64,000 nt of DNA from Pseudobdellovibrionaceae bacterium (GCA_021463345.1 JAJTYM010000004.1:1-64000); one strand, 5' to 3'; positions 45,302 through 53,576 are shown, counted from the stretch's first letter. Program-made: numbers and translations. Notes: generated by a model not told the origin, from the letters alone.

Positions 45302-46042
45302 TCACTCTTCGTCGAACGTGATCGGTTCCGAGTCGGGACCGGGGCCGCGGCGTGAGTTCGGCGGCCGCCTGGCTTTGCCGGGTTCCGAACTGGTGCCCCG
45401 CTTGCGGGCGGTGGCCGCGGTCTTTTTAAAGAAGAAGTCGACCAATCGCCGGGACGTGACCTCGTAAAACACTTCCTGTCCCATGGTGTACTCGGGAGTG
45501 CGAACGGTCGATTTGGGCACGGTGACCGTGCGCCCTTGGGTGAGGACCGTGACGGTTTCGTCGTCGTCGGCCTTCACGACGCCGGACATCACCACGGCCT
45601 CTTCGAGATCGCCGGCGGGGCGCCGGAACCCAGGTTGGGCGTCGACGTCGCGCCATCCGCAGCCGATGTCCTTGGCCGGCTGGGAGGCGCAAACGTTCCG
45701 GTCGTCGGGGCATTTGCCGTCTTTGGGCAGGCAAACGATGGATTTGAGGGAGGCTTGCGCCCAGTGCGACCGCGACGCTTCGTTGAGCCTGCCGGAGTCG
45801 CCTTTGAGTTCGCCCACGTAATGGTCGGTGTCGGCGAATTTGCATCCGACGTCCCTTTCCACGCAGACGACGCGGTTCCGGCAAGCGGCGAGCGGGCGCA
45901 TCTCGTACCCCTTCGCCGAGGGCCCGCAGGCCGCCAACGTGATCGCTCCGTTCGATCTGAACGCGGCGTCGGCGAGCGCCGGCGCGGGATCGAAAACACA
46001 GGCGAAGGCGAGAACGAGCGCGGCACGGGCGGATTGTCTCAT
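45302..46042 (-). CDS. secreted cysteine-rich hypothetical protein
   Basis: 246 residues. The signal peptide (MRQSARAALVLAFACVFDPAPALA) is followed by a domain with about nine Cys (for example CRNRVVCVERDVGC, then CLPKDGKCPDDRNVC), suggesting disulphides. A beta-like region ends with a basic, Pro-rich tail. I do not recognise it. It lies upstream of gspF in the same direction and could be a substrate or accessory, but nothing proves this. There is no ribosome binding site; TAAACT lies 6 nt before the ATG (46054-46049). Confidence 0.65.
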   Translation of the reverse strand: MRQSARAALVLAFACVFDPAPALADAAFRSNGAITLAACGPSAKGYEMRPLAACRNRVVCVERDVGCKFADTDHYVGELKGDSGRLNEASRSHWAQASLKSIVCLPKDGKCPDDRNVCASQPAKDIGCGWRDVDAQPGFRRPAGDLEEAVVMSGVVKADDDETVTVLTQGRTVTVPKSTVRTPEYTMGQEVFYEVTSRRLVDFFFKKTAATARKRGTSSEPGKARRPPNSRRGPGPDSEPITFDEE

Positions 46043-46150
46043 GGATCCAGTTTATGGCGTCGACGCGGTGGCCGTCGACTGGGCCAACGAAGAGGAAATC
46101 CCCAGAGGGGGATCCTGGCCGGGAGAAGGGGCGTCCGCGAAGCATCGCGC

Positions 46151-46179
46151 TGGACAAAGGGGGCGAGCGGGTGCAATTT
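46151..46179 (+). promoter_or_regulatory. promoter of the ferredoxin-TapT unit
   Basis: TGGACA (46151-46156), a 17-nt spacer and CAATTT (46174-46179), ending 6 nt before the ATG at 46186. No Shine-Dalgarno sequence lies between, so a leaderless transcript is likely. Confidence 0.5.
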
Positions 46180-46185
46180 GCTCCC

Positions 46186-46506
46186 ATGACGAAAGACCCG
46201 CGCGCGCTCGATGCGCATCTTTTCATCTGCACGAACGTGAAAGCCAACGGCGAGTGTTGCGGCGCCAAGGGCGCCGCCGAGCTCCGCGACGCCCTCAAAC
46301 GCCTGTCCAAGGACCCGTCCAAAGGTTGGGGGAGGCGGGTTCGCGTCAACAACTCGGGCTGCTTGGGTCACTGTGAGGAAGGGATCGTCGCGGTTCTCTA
46401 TCCCGATGGTCGGTGGTGGACGGGGCTGAGCTCGGTTGACGCCCCTCAACTCGAGGCGGCGGTCCAAGATGCGCTCGATCGAAAAAAAGAAGAACTCGGC
46501 GGCTGA
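46186..46506 (+). CDS. thioredoxin-fold (2Fe-2S) ferredoxin
   Basis: 106 residues. The cluster ligands fit the thioredoxin-like ferredoxin pattern: C-x8-C in ICTNVKANGEC, then C-x3-C in SGCLGHCEEG. The electron partner is unknown. I chose the ATG at 46186 because the family starts just before the first Cys; the open frame from 46054 is Arg/Pro-rich and lacks support. It overlaps the next gene. Confidence 0.88.
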   Translation: MTKDPRALDAHLFICTNVKANGECCGAKGAAELRDALKRLSKDPSKGWGRRVRVNNSGCLGHCEEGIVAVLYPDGRWWTGLSSVDAPQLEAAVQDALDRKKEELGG

Positions 46507-47173
46507 AGCCGAAACGTTCCGCCCCATGTGTTTCCGGTGCCTCAGGCCCCGGATCGCGTGCCTGTGCTCGAGCCTGAAGCCGTTCGCGTCCGATCCCGAA
46601 ATCGTGATTCTCATCCACCCGCGCGAAACCAAACGAGCCATCGGCACCGCGCGCCTGGCGCATCTGTCGATCTCCAATTCGCGCCTCTTCCGCGGCGACG
46701 CGTCCGCGATCGATCGCGACGAGCGCATCGCCGCGGCGATAGCGGATCGCGCGAAGACGTCCGTGGTGCTCTTCCCTGGCCCGGAGAGCCTCGACCTCGA
46801 CGATCCGGGCGCGGATCTCGGGGACCTGCGGAAAGCGCCCGGCGGCCTGCGCGTCTTCGTGATCGACGGGACCTGGTCGGAAGCGCGCAAAATGGCGCAG
46901 CGGAGCCGTTTGCTCCGCGATTTGCCGCGCATCATGTTCAGGCCCGACCGCCCTTCGCGTTACCGAATCCGCAAGCAGCCCAAAGAGGTGTGCGTCTCGA
47001 CGATCGAGGCGATCCACGCGCTTTTCGGGAGGTGCGCCGCGCGCGGGTTGGGGCGGCTGCCGGAGGGCCACGATCGCCTTCTGGACGTGTTCGACAGCAT
47101 GGTCGATCTGCAGATCATTTGCCGCGATGGCGGCACCGATCGCCCCCCGGAACTCATGAAGACGGCTGAGTGA
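46469..47173 (+). CDS. tapT: DTW-domain protein, tRNA-uridine aminocarboxypropyltransferase (TapT type)
   Basis: 234 residues. TapT adds the 3-amino-3-carboxypropyl group from SAM to uridine 47 (acp3U) in tRNAs. The N-terminal zinc-like CFRCLRPRIACLC, HPRETKRAIGTARL, the signature VIDGTWSEARKM (DTW) and YRIRKQP are diagnostic. Start choice: ATG 46469 overlaps the ferredoxin gene by 38 nt; ATG 46526 would begin right at the Cys motif. Its end overlaps the convergent map gene by 20 nt. Confidence 0.88.
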   Translation: MRSIEKKKNSAAEAETFRPMCFRCLRPRIACLCSSLKPFASDPEIVILIHPRETKRAIGTARLAHLSISNSRLFRGDASAIDRDERIAAAIADRAKTSVVLFPGPESLDLDDPGADLGDLRKAPGGLRVFVIDGTWSEARKMAQRSRLLRDLPRIMFRPDRPSRYRIRKQPKEVCVSTIEAIHALFGRCAARGLGRLPEGHDRLLDVFDSMVDLQIICRDGGTDRPPELMKTAE

Positions 47174-47906
47174 GGATGATCGGCTGGCCTTTGGTGATCA
47201 CCAGCGTATGCTCGTATTGCGCCGAAAGATAGCGGCTCGCGGTCGCGAGCGTCCAACCGTCGCCCGTGTCTTCGACGTAACTCGCACCGGTCGAGAGGAA
47301 CGGTTCGATCGTGATGACCATCCCGTCCCTGAGCGTGCGTTTGTCCTTTGGATCGTAAAAGCCGGCGATGAATTTGGGTTCCTCATGGAGGGCGCGGCCG
47401 ACGCCGTGGCTGCCGAGGTTGCGGATCACGGTGTAGCCGCCGGCGCGGGCTTCGCTCTCGATGGTTTTGCCGATTCGGTTGAGCGGCGCCCCGGCGGTCG
47501 CTTGCCTCATCGCCGCCTCAAGGGCGCGGCGCGTGGCTTTGCAGAGCCTGGTTTTGACCTGGCTTTCGGGCGGTACGATGAACGATCCTCCGGTATCGGC
47601 GAAAAAGCCGTCCTGTTCGGCCGAGACGTCGATGTTGACGAGATCGCCGGCCTGGACGCGTTTGTCGCCCGGGATGCCGTGCGCGACCTCGTGGTTGACG
47701 CTGATGCAGGTGGCGCCGGGGAAATCGTAGACGAGCTCCGGCGCCGACCGCGCGCCGTGGGAGGCCAGGTAGTCGCGGCCGAGATCGTCGAGTTCGCGGG
47801 TGGTGATCCCCGGTTCGAGCCTGGATCCCATGTGTTTCAGGCAATCGGCGACGATGCGCCCGATCCGTTTGAGCGCTTCGAGCTCGGCTTCGGTGCGAAT
47901 GGACAT
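47154..47906 (-). CDS. map: methionine aminopeptidase, type I
   Basis: 250 residues. Map removes N-terminal Met from nascent proteins. Metal ligands are visible in order: His in ISVNHEVAHGIP, Asp in LVNIDVSAEQDGFFADTGGSF, His in GSHGVGRALHEEP, Glu in ITIEPFL and Glu in QYEHTLVI. It lacks the N-terminal zinc-finger extension of some forms. GGGAGG lies upstream of the ATG. A 20-nt tail overlap with tapT places the two 3' ends antisense to each other. Confidence 0.95.
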   Translation of the reverse strand: MSIRTEAELEALKRIGRIVADCLKHMGSRLEPGITTRELDDLGRDYLASHGARSAPELVYDFPGATCISVNHEVAHGIPGDKRVQAGDLVNIDVSAEQDGFFADTGGSFIVPPESQVKTRLCKATRRALEAAMRQATAGAPLNRIGKTIESEARAGGYTVIRNLGSHGVGRALHEEPKFIAGFYDPKDKRTLRDGMVITIEPFLSTGASYVEDTGDGWTLATASRYLSAQYEHTLVITKGQPIILTQPSS

Positions 47907-48003
47907 AACGACCTCCCGCCTATGATTTGTACAGGGAACTTCGTTGCTTGGAAAGGCGTCGTCGACCGAAAGCCGATCGAAAACGGGCCGCGCGGACCGG
48001 ATC

Positions 48004-49068
48004 CTAGAGCGACGAGAAGAAATCCCACATCAGGTCGCTCGCCGCCGGGCCTTTGCCATCGGAGTGCGGAACGGAGGGATCTCCGCCGCTCCACGCATGA
48101 CCCAGCTTTTTGACCCGCAGGAGCCGCGCGGCCGCGGATCTTTCGGGGCCGAGCAGCGCTTCGAGCGAGTGGGCGCGGGCGCCCCTGCGGGCCTTGCTCG
48201 TCTTCGTGCCCATGGTCGAGTAGGCGAAGGAACCGTTCGCTTTGCCGTCGTCGTGCAGATCGTTGAGCGCCTCGAAATGCTTGAGGATCTGACGGGCGTT
48301 CGTTTTATCGATCACGCCGTCGGCGTCGCCGTGAGCGACGAAGATCGGGAGCGGCTTTCCGGTTCGGCCGCCGGCGCACGCGAACGCCTTGGCCGCCGAG
48401 TCCCGCGGAGCGACGGATGTGCCGGATCTCATCGTTTTCCGGCTTTCTTCGGGCGTCGCCGCGGCGGCGAATGGGGCCCCGGCGAAGACGCCGGCGGCGG
48501 CGAACAGGTCGGGATGGCAGCTCAGCATGTTGACGGCCATCGCGCCGCCCGCGGAAAACCCGACGATGAAGATCCGCGCGCGATCGGCTTTCAACGCGCC
48601 CGCGACCGAGTCGATGAGCGCCGCGATCCAGGCCCGCTCGCCCGCGCCGCCGTCGCGCTCCTGATTGACGGGGTCGGACCAGTTCCAGCACTTGCGCGGG
48701 TTCGCGCCCGCCGGCTGTTCCGGATAGAGCGCGAACGCGTTCTCGCGGATGGCGAGCTCGTTCATACGGGTCGCTTTGGCGAAGGTCTCGGCGTCCTGGT
48801 CGCAGCCGTGCAGCAATACGAGCAGGGGTCGCGGCCCGGGAACCGATGAGGTGCGCGGGGGCATGAACAGCGCATACGGGCGCTTGACGCCGCCGTGGGA
48901 GAATTCGGCGTGGCTCATCGGAGCCGGCGGCGCGCTTGGCACGCGCGAGATGTCGACGCTCGACAGGGAACGGCCGCCGCGCGCGGCCTCGGCCGGCGGC
49001 GCGGAAAAGGCGTTCATGGCCGCGAGAACCGCCGCGGCGGAGAGAATCCGATCCCAAATCTGCGACAT
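48004..49068 (-). CDS. secreted PHB-depolymerase/feruloyl-esterase-type alpha/beta hydrolase
   Basis: 354 residues. The signal region ends near AEAAR (residue 30). The hydrolase core shows RPLLVLLHGCDQDAETFA (oxyanion region), nucleophile elbow GFSAGGAM, Asp in VAHGDADGVI and His in KLGHAWSGG. It resembles the LpqC/PhaZ family of extracellular esterases that act on polyhydroxyalkanoates or feruloyl esters; the substrate is not determined. It could be a client of the type II secretion system nearby (inference). Confidence 0.86.
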   Translation of the reverse strand: MSQIWDRILSAAAVLAAMNAFSAPPAEAARGGRSLSSVDISRVPSAPPAPMSHAEFSHGGVKRPYALFMPPRTSSVPGPRPLLVLLHGCDQDAETFAKATRMNELAIRENAFALYPEQPAGANPRKCWNWSDPVNQERDGGAGERAWIAALIDSVAGALKADRARIFIVGFSAGGAMAVNMLSCHPDLFAAAGVFAGAPFAAAATPEESRKTMRSGTSVAPRDSAAKAFACAGGRTGKPLPIFVAHGDADGVIDKTNARQILKHFEALNDLHDDGKANGSFAYSTMGTKTSKARRGARAHSLEALLGPERSAAARLLRVKKLGHAWSGGDPSVPHSDGKGPAASDLMWDFFSSL

Positions 49069-49151
49069 CGTCCCAAAACCCTAACGGCAAACGCGCGCTT
49101 GGTAAAGGCTTTCGCCTTCTCTTTCCGTCCTGCATCAGGCATAACGACCGC

Positions 49152-50330
49152 ATGCCGGCCTTTTTCGTGATCGCGCCTCCGGGCCTCGAGGACGTCTGCG
49201 AGCGCGAGCTCCGCTGGTGGTTGCCGCTCGTCGCGGGCGACGAGGCGCCGCAGGTCGCTGCGACGCTCGCTCGCGTGCGCGGCGGCATCGCGTTCGACTC
49301 TCCGCCCGCGATCGGCCATGAACTCAATCACGTGCTCAAGACGCCGTCGCGAATCCTCGTCCGAGTCGCCGAGTTCGGCTGCCGAGACTTCCCGAAGCTC
49401 TTCAAGAAAGTCCGCGGTCTGCCGTGGAACGACTGGGATTTCCCGCGCTCGCCGACGCCCGAGGTGAGCGCGAGTTCGCACGGCTCGCGTCTGAAGATGA
49501 AAAAACGCATCGAAGAGACGTGCGCCGACGGGTATCGCGCCTGGCGCAAGTCCGCGGTCGGGGATTTCGACGAGGCGTCCGAGCCGCGACCGGGGCTGTT
49601 CGCGCGTTTCGACGGCGACGTGTGCACGCTCAGCCTCGATACGTCCGGCGAGCATCTGCACAAGCGCGGCTACCGAATCGACACGCCCGAGGCCCCCTTG
49701 CGCGAGACGCTTGCGGCGGCGTTGCTTCTCAAGCTTTTCGAGGCGGCGGACGGGCGGGATTGGTCGTTGATCGATCCGATGGCCGGATCTGGCACCTTTT
49801 TGACGGAAGCCGCGTTGTTGGGAGCGCGGCATGGGCGTGGCTACGCGTATGAGAGCTTCGCCGCCGTGCGGGCGGGCCGCCTGCCGCGATCGGCGCCGCC
49901 GCGCTCTGCGCCCGCGGCTTTGCCGCGTTTCAGGGCGCTTTTCGGCATCGATCATTCGCCGGGGGCGCTGGCCGCGGCCGCCGCCAACGCCGCCCGTCTC
50001 CCGGCAGGCTTGGCGCCGACGTACCTCGCGGGCGATCTCCTTGGCGGCATCGCCGTTCCCTTGGCCGCGGACCTGCCGCAGGCGGGAGCGCTCATCTGTA
50101 ATCCGCCGTACGGCGAGCGCCTCAAGGTTGGCGGCCGTCTCGACGAATTTTACACTCGTATGGTCGCGGTGTTCGAAGAGCGGCTCGCGCCGCTGCGGGT
50201 AGGGCTCCTATTGCCGGCGAAGGTCGAGCCCCGTCGCATCGGGTGGCCGGCGGCGTGGCGCCGGGTTTCCGAGACGTCGTTCTCCAATGGCGGCATCCCG
50301 GTGGTTTTTCATGTCCGTGAGAGGGTTTGA
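49152..50330 (+). CDS. 23S rRNA (guanine-N2)-type methyltransferase, RlmL/YpsC family
   Basis: 392 residues. The N-terminal FFVIAPPGLEDVCEREL and the THUMP-like RILVRVAEFGCRDFPKLFKKVRGLPW are typical of this family. The Rossmann methyltransferase follows, with DPMAGSGTFLTEAALLGA (SAM loop) and catalytic ICNPPYGERL. It probably methylates a guanine of 23S rRNA. I chose the ATG at 49152; the frame is open from 48936 but antisense to the esterase start. CATAAC ends 6 nt upstream and there is no ribosome binding site. Confidence 0.88.
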   Translation: MPAFFVIAPPGLEDVCERELRWWLPLVAGDEAPQVAATLARVRGGIAFDSPPAIGHELNHVLKTPSRILVRVAEFGCRDFPKLFKKVRGLPWNDWDFPRSPTPEVSASSHGSRLKMKKRIEETCADGYRAWRKSAVGDFDEASEPRPGLFARFDGDVCTLSLDTSGEHLHKRGYRIDTPEAPLRETLAAALLLKLFEAADGRDWSLIDPMAGSGTFLTEAALLGARHGRGYAYESFAAVRAGRLPRSAPPRSAPAALPRFRALFGIDHSPGALAAAAANAARLPAGLAPTYLAGDLLGGIAVPLAADLPQAGALICNPPYGERLKVGGRLDEFYTRMVAVFEERLAPLRVGLLLPAKVEPRRIGWPAAWRRVSETSFSNGGIPVVFHVRERV

Positions 50331-50360
50331 CGTCGGAGGCGTTTGCCCTCGGGTGTGGCG

Positions 50361-50413
50361 ATTGGACATGGCCAATGAACGTGTTTGACACCGCCCGTGG
50401 CCTCCCGTAAAAC
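50361..50413 (+). promoter_or_regulatory. canonical promoter with upstream dyad
   Basis: TTGACA (50385-50390), a 17-nt spacer and TAAAAC (50408-50413). An imperfect 16-bp dyad ATTGGACATGGCCAAT (50361-50376, 14 of 16 positions symmetric) lies 8 nt upstream of the -35, where an activator or repressor could bind. Confidence 0.6.
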
Positions 50414-50421
50414 CCCACGCC

Positions 50422-50553
50422 ATGCCATTTTCCAGATTCTCCCCGGATTTGAGCTCACGCCCCGGCGCTTCCGCCGGCGACCGCTGGTACGTGCGCGCGG
50501 CCCTTTTGTCCGCGTTGGCGCTCGCCTTCGCGCTCGCCAACGGCGGTCTCTGA
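50422..50553 (+). CDS. putative 43-residue membrane microprotein
   Basis: A short Ser/Pro-rich, weakly basic N terminus (MPFSRFSPDLSSRPG) and one C-terminal hydrophobic segment (AALLSALALAFALANGGL) suggest a single-pass or signal-anchored peptide. The ATG lies 8 nt after the -10 of the promoter at 50385-50413, so the mRNA would be nearly leaderless. It is too short for homology by eye. The alternative is that the promoter makes a small RNA and the ORF is chance. Confidence 0.35.
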   Translation: MPFSRFSPDLSSRPGASAGDRWYVRAALLSALALAFALANGGL

Positions 50554-50660
50554 AGCGTTCGTCCGAGGAAGCGTTCGCCCGCGCCGCTCGCTTGATGCGT
50601 TCAGGCAGGGGGATCGCCTTGGCGTCCGGCGCGCGTTCCGGCGCGCCCGGATGAGTCGTC

Positions 50661-51290
50661 TTACTTTTTCTTGATGCTTTTGATGACGACCGGTTCGGCC
50701 GGAACGTTCTCATGCGGGAACTTGGTCGTCGTTTTCACCGCCTTGATCTGCTCGACGACGTCCATTCCCGACTTCACCTCGCCGAAAACCGCGTAGCCCC
50801 AGCCGCGCTCGTTCTTCGCTGTGTGGTCGAGGAACCCGTTGTCCTTGACGTTGATGAAGAACTGCGCCGAAGCGCTGTGCGGGTCGTTCGTGCGCGCCAT
50901 CGCGAGCGTGCCACGGCGGTTGCTCATGCCGTTGTCGGCCTCGTTCTGGATGCCCTTGTCGGTGGGCTTCTCGCTCATGTCGGCCGTCATGCCGCCGCCT
51001 TGGATCATGAAGTCGGGGATCACGCGATGGAAGATCGTGTTGGCGTAGTGCCCTTTGTCGACGTACTTGAGGAAATTCTCGACCGTGGCGGGCGCTTTGT
51101 CGCTGTAGAGCTCGACTTCGATATTGCCTTTGCTGGTTTCGATCACCACGACGGGGCGTTGAGGGGTCGTCATTTTGCTTTTCGCTCCTTCTTTTTTCTT
51201 TTCGGTTTTGGCGGCTGCCGCGGGGTGAATGGACAGGGTCAGGGCGAGGCCGGCGGCGAGGGTCAGGGCGGCGCTGCGGAACAAACTCAC
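50661..51290 (-). CDS. exported cyclophilin-type peptidyl-prolyl isomerase
   Basis: 209 residues. The signal peptide ([26 protein letters not shown]) and a Lys-rich segment precede a cyclophilin domain with [26 protein letters not shown], the catalytic [16 protein letters not shown] (Arg) and [15 protein letters not shown]. The Trp that confers cyclosporin sensitivity is absent. It acts on proline bonds of periplasmic proteins. I chose the GTG at 51290 because AAGGAG lies 8 nt upstream and the signal peptide begins there; the frame is open to 51416. Confidence 0.93.
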   Translation of the reverse strand: MSLFRSAALTLAAGLALTLSIHPAAAAKTEKKKEGAKSKMTTPQRPVVVIETSKGNIEVELYSDKAPATVENFLKYVDKGHYANTIFHRVIPDFMIQGGGMTADMSEKPTDKGIQNEADNGMSNRRGTLAMARTNDPHSASAQFFINVKDNGFLDHTAKNERGWGYAVFGEVKSGMDVVEQIKAVKTTTKFPHENVPAEPVVIKSIKKK

Positions 51291-51379
51291 GGGTTTTCTC
51301 CTTCCGGGATTGCGGCTGGAGTTCGTCCTCGATGACGGCCGATGCCCCACGCCTCGATCCGCGATCGTATGAAATCGCT

Positions 51380-51409
51380 TTGAAAAAGCAAGTCTTAAGA
51401 CCTTACAAT
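51380..51409 (+). promoter_or_regulatory. promoter of the acyl-CoA dehydrogenase gene
   Basis: TTGAAA (51380-51385), an 18-nt spacer and TACAAT (51404-51409), close to sigma-70 consensus. The spacer holds a perfect palindrome GTCTTAAGAC (51392-51401), a possible operator. GGAGG lies before the ATG at 51433. Confidence 0.65.
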
Positions 51410-51432
51410 CGACCATCTGGAGGCGTGCGGCG

Positions 51433-53115
51433 ATGGACGAGTTTTATCAGGAAGGCCCCGCGTTGAAGAATCAGTACGAAGCCGATTTTTTGTTGCGGCA
51501 TTATTTGCGGTTCCGCCTGCCCGCCGACGTCGTCGGCGAGATCGAGCCGGGCCTCCTCAGCTTCGGGGACCGCGTCGTCGGTGACGTGCTCGCGATGGCG
51601 CTCGAGGCCGAGGCCTCGCCGCCGCGGCACGTGCCGTTCGATCCCTGGGGCCGGCGCATCGACTCGATCGAGGTTTCTCCGGGCTGGGACGGGCTCAACC
51701 GCGTTTCGGCCGAAGAGGGGCTGGTCGCGATCGGTTACGAGCGCGCGCAGGGAGCTTATTCACGCCTTCATCAGCTCGCCAAACTCTATCTGTTCCACCC
51801 ATCGAGCGCGTTGTATTCATGCCCGTTGGCGATGACCGACGGCGCGGCCCGCGCCATCGAGCTGCACGGGGACGAGGAACTGAGGGCCGGAGCCTTCAAA
51901 AACCTCACGTCGCGCAACCCGCAGCGGTTTTGGACCTCGGGCCAATGGATGACCGAGCGCGCTGGCGGTTCCGACGTGAGCGGGACGACGACGGTCGCCA
52001 GGATGACGGATGGCGAATGGCGGCTCTACGGCGGGAAGTGGTTCACGTCGGCCCCGACGTCGCAGATGGCGATGGCGCTCGCCAGGATCGACGGCGCGGC
52101 GTCCGGCGGCAAAGGCCTTTCGATGTTCTGCATCGAGGCGCGGGACAGGGACGGGCGGCTGCGCGGGATCGAGGTCGACCGCCTCAAGGACAAACTGGGC
52201 ACGAGAGCGCTGCCGACGGCCGAGATCCGCTTGGCCGGGGCGCCCGCGCGGCTCGTCGGCGGGCCGGGGGGCGGGGTCCTCAAGGCCGCTCCGATCCTCA
52301 AGATCGCGCGGCTCTACAATTCGGTCTGCGCCACCGCGCACTTCAACCGCGCGCTGGTGCTCGTCAAGGACTACGCGCGCAAGCGCCGCGCCTTCGGCCG
52401 CGCGATCGCCGAGCAGCCGCTGCATCTGCAGACGCTCGCGCAGCTGCAGATCGAATTCGAAGGCTGCTTTCACCTCGCGTTCCACATGGCGTGCTTGCTC
52501 GGCAAGGAGGAGACCGGCGAGGCGACGGCTGAAGAAGCGGCGGTCAGCCGCTTGCTCTCGCCGATCGTGAAGATGTGGACCGCCAAGCAGGCCGTCGCCG
52601 GGACCAGCGAGGTCCTCGAGGCGTTCGGCGGCGCGGGCTACGTCGAGGACACGGGATTGCCCAGGCTCCTGCGCGACGCCCAGGTTTTTCCGATCTGGGA
52701 GGGGACGACCAACGTCCTGGCGCTCGACGTGCTGCGCGCGCTCGCCAAAGATTCGTCTTTCGAGGCTTTCGCGAGGGATGTCGAGAGGCGCTTGGGCGCG
52801 GTGACCGTCGAGTCGCTCGGCGGCGACGCGGGGCGGGTGCGCGCGGCGTTGTCGAAGGTCGCCGGTTACCTTAAGAAAGCCGACCCCAAGGGCACCGATT
52901 TCTCGCAGGCGGCCGCTCGTCAACTGGCCTTCTCCCTCGGGCAGGTTTTCATCGCGAGCTTGATGCTGGAGTTCGCTCAATGGTGCGTCGGGCGCAAGCA
53001 GCGGCCGTCAGCCGAAGAAGTGGCTCGCCGATTCTGCGCGCGCGAGCTCGCGCCGCTGATCCAGCCGGATGAGGCCTACCGATCCGCGACTGAACGAATC
53101 GTTTGGGGCGTCTGA
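51433..53115 (+). CDS. acyl-CoA dehydrogenase family protein, AidB-like
   Basis: 560 residues, longer than the ~380 of classical acyl-CoA dehydrogenases and similar to AidB. Features are [19 protein letters not shown] (FAD-loop motif of the AidB group), [24 protein letters not shown] and the C-terminal [41 protein letters not shown]. AidB is a flavoprotein induced by alkylation stress that binds DNA; here the function could equally be fatty-acyl oxidation. It has its own promoter and terminator, so it is monocistronic. Confidence 0.88.
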   Translation: MDEFYQEGPALKNQYEADFLLRHYLRFRLPADVVGEIEPGLLSFGDRVVGDVLAMALEAEASPPRHVPFDPWGRRIDSIEVSPGWDGLNRVSAEEGLVAIGYERAQGAYSRLHQLAKLYLFHPSSALYSCPLAMTDGAARAIELHGDEELRAGAFKNLTSRNPQRFWTSGQWMTERAGGSDVSGTTTVARMTDGEWRLYGGKWFTSAPTSQMAMALARIDGAASGGKGLSMFCIEARDRDGRLRGIEVDRLKDKLGTRALPTAEIRLAGAPARLVGGPGGGVLKAAPILKIARLYNSVCATAHFNRALVLVKDYARKRRAFGRAIAEQPLHLQTLAQLQIEFEGCFHLAFHMACLLGKEETGEATAEEAAVSRLLSPIVKMWTAKQAVAGTSEVLEAFGGAGYVEDTGLPRLLRDAQVFPIWEGTTNVLALDVLRALAKDSSFEAFARDVERRLGAVTVESLGGDAGRVRAALSKVAGYLKKADPKGTDFSQAAARQLAFSLGQVFIASLMLEFAQWCVGRKQRPSAEEVARRFCARELAPLIQPDEAYRSATERIVWGV

Positions 53116-53154
53116 CGGAACGCCCGGCGCCCCGTCAAGCGCCTTATCGGGCGG

Positions 53155-53183
53155 GTGTCGGAATTCCGACGCCGTTCTTTTGA
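53155..53183 (+). terminator. rho-independent terminator after the acyl-CoA dehydrogenase gene
   Basis: GGTGTCGG-AATT-CCGACGCC then GTTCTTTTGACTTTTT. The core is a perfect 14-bp palindrome GTCGGAATTCCGAC (53157-53170). Confidence 0.75.
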
Positions 53184-53199
53184 CTTTTTCGAGGCTTCG

Positions 53200-53234
53200 G
53201 TCAAAATTTTGACGGCTTCAAGTTGTTCTTGAAG
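53200..53234. repeat. further inverted repeats in the convergent gap
   Basis: A perfect palindrome GTCAAAATTTTGAC (53200-53213), whose half-site TTTTGAC also occurs at 53178-53184, and a hairpin CTTCAAG-TTGTT-CTTGAAG (53216-53234). They could terminate the leftward zinc-ribbon transcript or form a joint bidirectional terminator. Confidence 0.5.
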
Positions 53235-53251
53235 TTTCCTCTGGGCACGGC

Positions 53252-53461
53252 TCAGTGGAGTTCGTGCTCGACGGAGCGGGTGCAGACATCGCATTGCGGG
53301 CAGTGAGCCACTTCTTTCACTTTGCATCCGTTCCTGTCGATTTTATGGTCTATTTTGAGTTCGGTTTCGCACATCGGGCAGGTGGCGTGCTCGGTGAGAT
53401 AGCGCTTTTGATGAGGGGGCAGCGCGATGGGTTCCTGGTGTGCGGTTTTGAGAGTGTCCAT
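53252..53461 (-). CDS. small zinc-ribbon protein
   Basis: 69 residues. Cys pairs CPMC (28-31) and CPQC (52-55), plus Cys58, form a likely zinc ribbon, with several His near the ends. The start is well supported by GGAGG 7-8 nt before the ATG. I do not recognise a family; such proteins can be RNA- or protein-binding adapters. It is transcribed divergently from the ABC-F gene across a 126-nt region full of repeats. Confidence 0.75.
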   Translation of the reverse strand: MDTLKTAHQEPIALPPHQKRYLTEHATCPMCETELKIDHKIDRNGCKVKEVAHCPQCDVCTRSVEHELH

Positions 53462-53514
53462 GCGCTTCCTCCGTGAGTTCTCGGGCTCGTGAGTCCGTGA
53501 GCCGGCGGACCGGC

Positions 53515-53576
53515 GAGTCGAACGAGATTCGACTCAGAAATTGAATTCTGCAAACACGATTATGCAAACACGGTTC
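53515..53576. promoter_or_regulatory. repeat-rich divergent control region
   Basis: A perfect inverted repeat GAGTCGA-7 nt-TCGACTC (53515-53535), and a tandem 14-bp repeat TGCAAACACGATTA / TGCAAACACGGTTC (53549-53576) that ends 11 nt before the ABC-F ATG. This may be an operator or leader control for either gene. Confidence 0.45.

Larger units (their letters stand above)
50331..50660. other. 330-nt gap with a promoter and small ORF
   Basis: It lies between the methyltransferase stop and the convergent cyclophilin stop. It holds a dyad, a canonical promoter and a 43-codon ORF (listed separately). A GGCGCGC...GCGCGCC hairpin near 50627-50646 could end a transcript but lacks a T run. Confidence 0.5.

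Noticed and set aside
48936-49151. 5' extension of the RlmL-type methyltransferase
   Set aside because: Arg/Pro-rich sequence antisense to the esterase gene; the family N terminus begins at 49152.
50427-50654. second small ORF ending at 50654 downstream in the same gap
   Set aside because: It is in another frame, Arg-rich, lacks a ribosome binding site and looks like GC-rich noise; only the 43-codon ORF behind the promoter was kept.
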